Assembly (NCBI RefSeq): GCF_037890675.1
Contig: NZ_CP149574.1
Span: forward strand, 434,001-498,000
Reading direction: 5' to 3'
Source: Methylovirgula sp. 4M-Z18
GTDB lineage: Bacteria > Pseudomonadota > Alphaproteobacteria > Rhizobiales > Beijerinckiaceae
Length of the DNA stretch: 64,000 nucleotides
Position numbers and translations under genes: made by a program. Positions 62,084 to 64,000 of this stretch are shown here, one piece after another. Under the pieces are notes generated by a model. The model did no database searches, had not been told where the DNA came from, and saw nothing but the letters and a program-made list of their open reading frames with translations. Within the stretch, counting starts at the first letter, position 1. Each line of letters opens with the position of its first letter.

Positions 62084-64000
62084 GTGAAGTTTGCGTTGTA
62101 CAAAAAGCGTTTTGTCCCTTTGACCTTGCGCATCCTATTGTCAGGCTCGGCCTTGTTCAGTGGGGTCGGGCGGGCCGATGCTTTTGACTTTTTTGGCCTC
62201 TGGCCGAGCGAGAAGCCTCCCGCCATCAACGCCCAATCCTTGCCGTATCAAGTCACCTTCACCTGCCAGGATTGTTCGGGCACGACCAACCAGGCACTGC
62301 AGGACGCCTCCAACACCTACAAATTGCGGCAGGAGCCCCCGCTCGACGGCGATTCGCTGATCCGCCGGGCGACGCAGGACCTGCCGCGCCTGCTCGACGC
62401 CATGTGGGGCGCCGGCTATTACAATGCAAATGTGCATGTCGAGATCGCCAATGTGGCGGTGGCCCTCGACGACAAAGGCAGCGACCGGGCGGCCAAAGTC
62501 GCCGAAACCATGCGTAACGCCGCCCTCGTGCCGGTGACGTTCGTCGTCGATCCCGGCCCGCTGTTCAAACTGGGCGATGTGAAAATTTACGATTCGCACA
62601 CCAATGCGCCGGTCGCCCCGGATCTGCTGCCGAAGCGCATCGACAATCTGTCGCGCGGCGCCCCCGCAAGCGCTAATGAGATCCGCAGCGCGCAGGCGCA
62701 GATCATCGACTACATGCGCGGCCAATCCCATCCGCTCGCCAAGGTCGTGACCTTACGGCCCGTGGTCAATCACACCACGCAAACCATGGACATCGCGCTT
62801 GTCGTCGATCCCGGGCCGCATGCGGGCATCGGCGAGGTCACCGTCACGGGCACCAAGGATCTCGATCCGGGCGTCGTGAAGTCCTTCATCTACCTCACCC
62901 GCGGCGAGGATTATTCGCCGACGCGGCTCGCGGATACGCGCAAGTCGATCGCGCAAATCAAAGCCGTGGGCTCGGTGAAAGTGCGCGACGGCGACGCGCT
63001 CGACAAGGACGGCAATCTGCCAATCTTCGTCGATGTGACCGAGCGCAAGCAGCATGCGGTCGGCGCCTCGGCGCAATATTCGACCATCGATGGCCCGGCG
63101 GTCGCAACCTATTGGGAACATCGCAATCTGTTCGGTGGCGGCGAAACGCTGCGCTTCGATCTGGGCGGTGGCTATACGGTGAAAAGCGGCGAAAAGTGGA
63201 ACGATCCTAACAATCTGACCGGCAAGTTCGCCGTCACGTTCATGAAGCCTGCGCTCTGGGGCACGCGCAACGATTTCGTCTCCAGTCTGACGCTCGCCAA
63301 GGAAGTGACCGATTATTACGACACGCACTACGGCGACGTGACCGCCGGTATCCGCCATCGCTTCAGCGATAAGTTTTGGGTGCAGGCGGCGGGCGAGTAC
63401 GAACAGGGGCAATCGCACGATATTTTAGGCAAGCTCGATTACAAGCTCGTCGGCGTGCCCGTGTCGGCCAATTACGATACGACCGACAATCTGCTCGATC
63501 CCACGAGAGGCGTCAAAGTGTCGGTCTCGACCGCACCCTATCTTCAAGCCTTGGGGTCGAGCATCAACCTTTTACAAAGCAAGGCGCAGGCCTCGACCTA
63601 TTATGCGTTCGACGATGAGGCGCGGTACATCCTGGCGGGACGTGTCGCGGCCGGATCGCTCGTTGGCGCGGATATTGGCCAGATACCGGATGACCGGCGC
63701 TTCTTCGCCGGTGGCGCCGGATCGGTGCGGGGCTATAAATACCGCTCGCTCAGCCCCGAATTCGCCGACACGCCGATCGGCGGCCGCTCGCTGTTCGAGT
63801 CTTCCGTCGAGGCCCGCATCAAGATCACCGACACGATCGGCATCGTACCGTTTTTCGACGCGGGCGGGGCCTTCTCGTCGTCCTATCCCGATTTCAAGGA
63901 GCCGGTCTATTATGCGGTTGGTCTCGGCTTGCGCTACTATACGTCCATCGGCCCGATCCGTCTGGATGTTGCCACGCCTTTGAAATCCGCGCCCGGGAGC
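62084..64000 (+). CDS. tamA: TamA/Omp85 outer membrane assembly protein (3' end off the right edge)
   Basis: An open frame of 639 codons from a GTG at 62084 with no stop in the window. It begins with a Sec signal peptide (MKFALYKKRFVPLTLRILL, cleavage near GRADA). POTRA-type repeats follow (VTFTCQDCSGTTNQALQDAS; DIALVVDPGPHAGIGEVTV; LTRGEDYSPTRLADTRKSI), then an Omp85 barrel with RRFFAGGAGSVRGYKYRSL, VEARIKITDTIGIVPFFDAGGAF and IGPIRLDVATPL. It is a TamA-like autotransporter/outer membrane assembly factor; tamB would be expected just downstream. Confidence 0.87.
   Translation, partial: MKFALYKKRFVPLTLRILLSGSALFSGVGRADAFDFFGLWPSEKPPAINAQSLPYQVTFTCQDCSGTTNQALQDASNTYKLRQEPPLDGDSLIRRATQDLPRLLDAMWGAGYYNANVHVEIANVAVALDDKGSDRAAKVAETMRNAALVPVTFVVDPGPLFKLGDVKIYDSHTNAPVAPDLLPKRIDNLSRGAPASANEIRSAQAQIIDYMRGQSHPLAKVVTLRPVVNHTTQTMDIALVVDPGPHAGIGEVTVTGTKDLDPGVVKSFIYLTRGEDYSPTRLADTRKSIAQIKAVGSVKVRDGDALDKDGNLPIFVDVTERKQHAVGASAQYSTIDGPAVATYWEHRNLFGGGETLRFDLGGGYTVKSGEKWNDPNNLTGKFAVTFMKPALWGTRNDFVSSLTLAKEVTDYYDTHYGDVTAGIRHRFSDKFWVQAAGEYEQGQSHDILGKLDYKLVGVPVSANYDTTDNLLDPTRGVKVSVSTAPYLQALGSSINLLQSKAQASTYYAFDDEARYILAGRVAAGSLVGADIGQIPDDRRFFAGGAGSVRGYKYRSLSPEFADTPIGGRSLFESSVEARIKITDTIGIVPFFDAGGAFSSSYPDFKEPVYYAVGLGLRYYTSIGPIRLDVATPLKSAPGS

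Noticed and set aside
1-64000. tRNA, rRNA, CRISPR arrays, insertion sequences and prophage genes
   Set aside because: I looked for tRNA-like cloverleaf ends, regularly spaced repeats and transposase or phage motifs and saw none, within the limits of reading by eye.

Overview
The window is high-GC DNA from an alphaproteobacterium, most likely a Rhizobiales member and plausibly Beijerinckiaceae-like. The basis is gene content and order: MoxR/DUF58/DUF4159 operon, DUF1285-Nudix-DUF6111-CCA cluster, rhizobial-type rhamnose genes, sdhCDAB order, phoR-pstSCAB-phoU-phoB order, Omp25/31-like porin, RpoH, and a mesaconyl-CoA hydratase of the ethylmalonyl-CoA pathway. The genus is inference. Almost all of it is chromosomal core and light accessory DNA. 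I saw no insertion sequence, prophage, CRISPR array, rRNA or tRNA gene.

Layout. 1-2.9 kb: 5' part of leuB (runs off the left edge), DUF1697, Nudix, GNAT and a Gly/Ser-rich lipoprotein. 3.1-9.9 kb (minus): moxR, DUF58, DUF4159/BatA-like protein and a second vWA/GATase-like membrane protein. 10-12.8 kb: DUF1285, CoA-type Nudix, DUF6111 and CCA-adding enzyme, overlapping or nearly so. 12.9-13.9 kb: short-form 6-phosphogluconate dehydrogenase. 13.9-20.2 kb: divergent L-rhamnose catabolism genes (rhaI, rhaD | rhaR, rhaM, rhaK) without an adjacent rhamnose ABC transporter. 20.2-22.7 kb: PsiF-like secreted protein whose ribosome binding site lies in a perfect hairpin, then an MFS transporter divergent from a TetR regulator. 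22.8-28.7 kb: YggT, DUF167, mesaconyl-CoA hydratase, a Ser-for-Cys isochorismatase-fold protein, and sdhCDAB. 28.8-35.6 kb: GFA protein, LysR, GNAT, ZapE, YciI-like protein, porin, rpoH and rpsT. 35.6-39.9 kb (minus): operon-like opgH, unknown periplasmic protein, DUF1624-type acyltransferase, PheC-like periplasmic protein.

40-50.2 kb: dctA, then a tightly coupled cluster of BchC-like dehydrogenase, PTPS/QueD-fold protein, GT4 glycosyltransferase and SAM methyltransferase. A cytochrome b561 follows on the opposite strand, then a GTP cyclohydrolase II homologue with a degenerate N-terminal domain, overlapping a YfhO-type membrane protein, and an UPF0104 membrane protein. The PTPS-fold protein appears to lack the usual catalytic residues. 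I think this is the best candidate here for an undescribed biosynthetic system, a modified and glycosylated pterin- or pyrimidine-derived compound; its product is unknown.

50.4-56.8 kb: the phosphate regulon, with a PhoR that lacks transmembrane segments and with hairpins before and after pstS. 57.1-64 kb: cytochrome c-prime-like protein, a palindromic intergenic repeat, ArfB, a diguanylate cyclase with a duplicated sensory module and no I-site, RecF, an Anbu-type proteasome-like protease without its usual neighbours, and most of a TamA/Omp85 protein that runs off the right edge.
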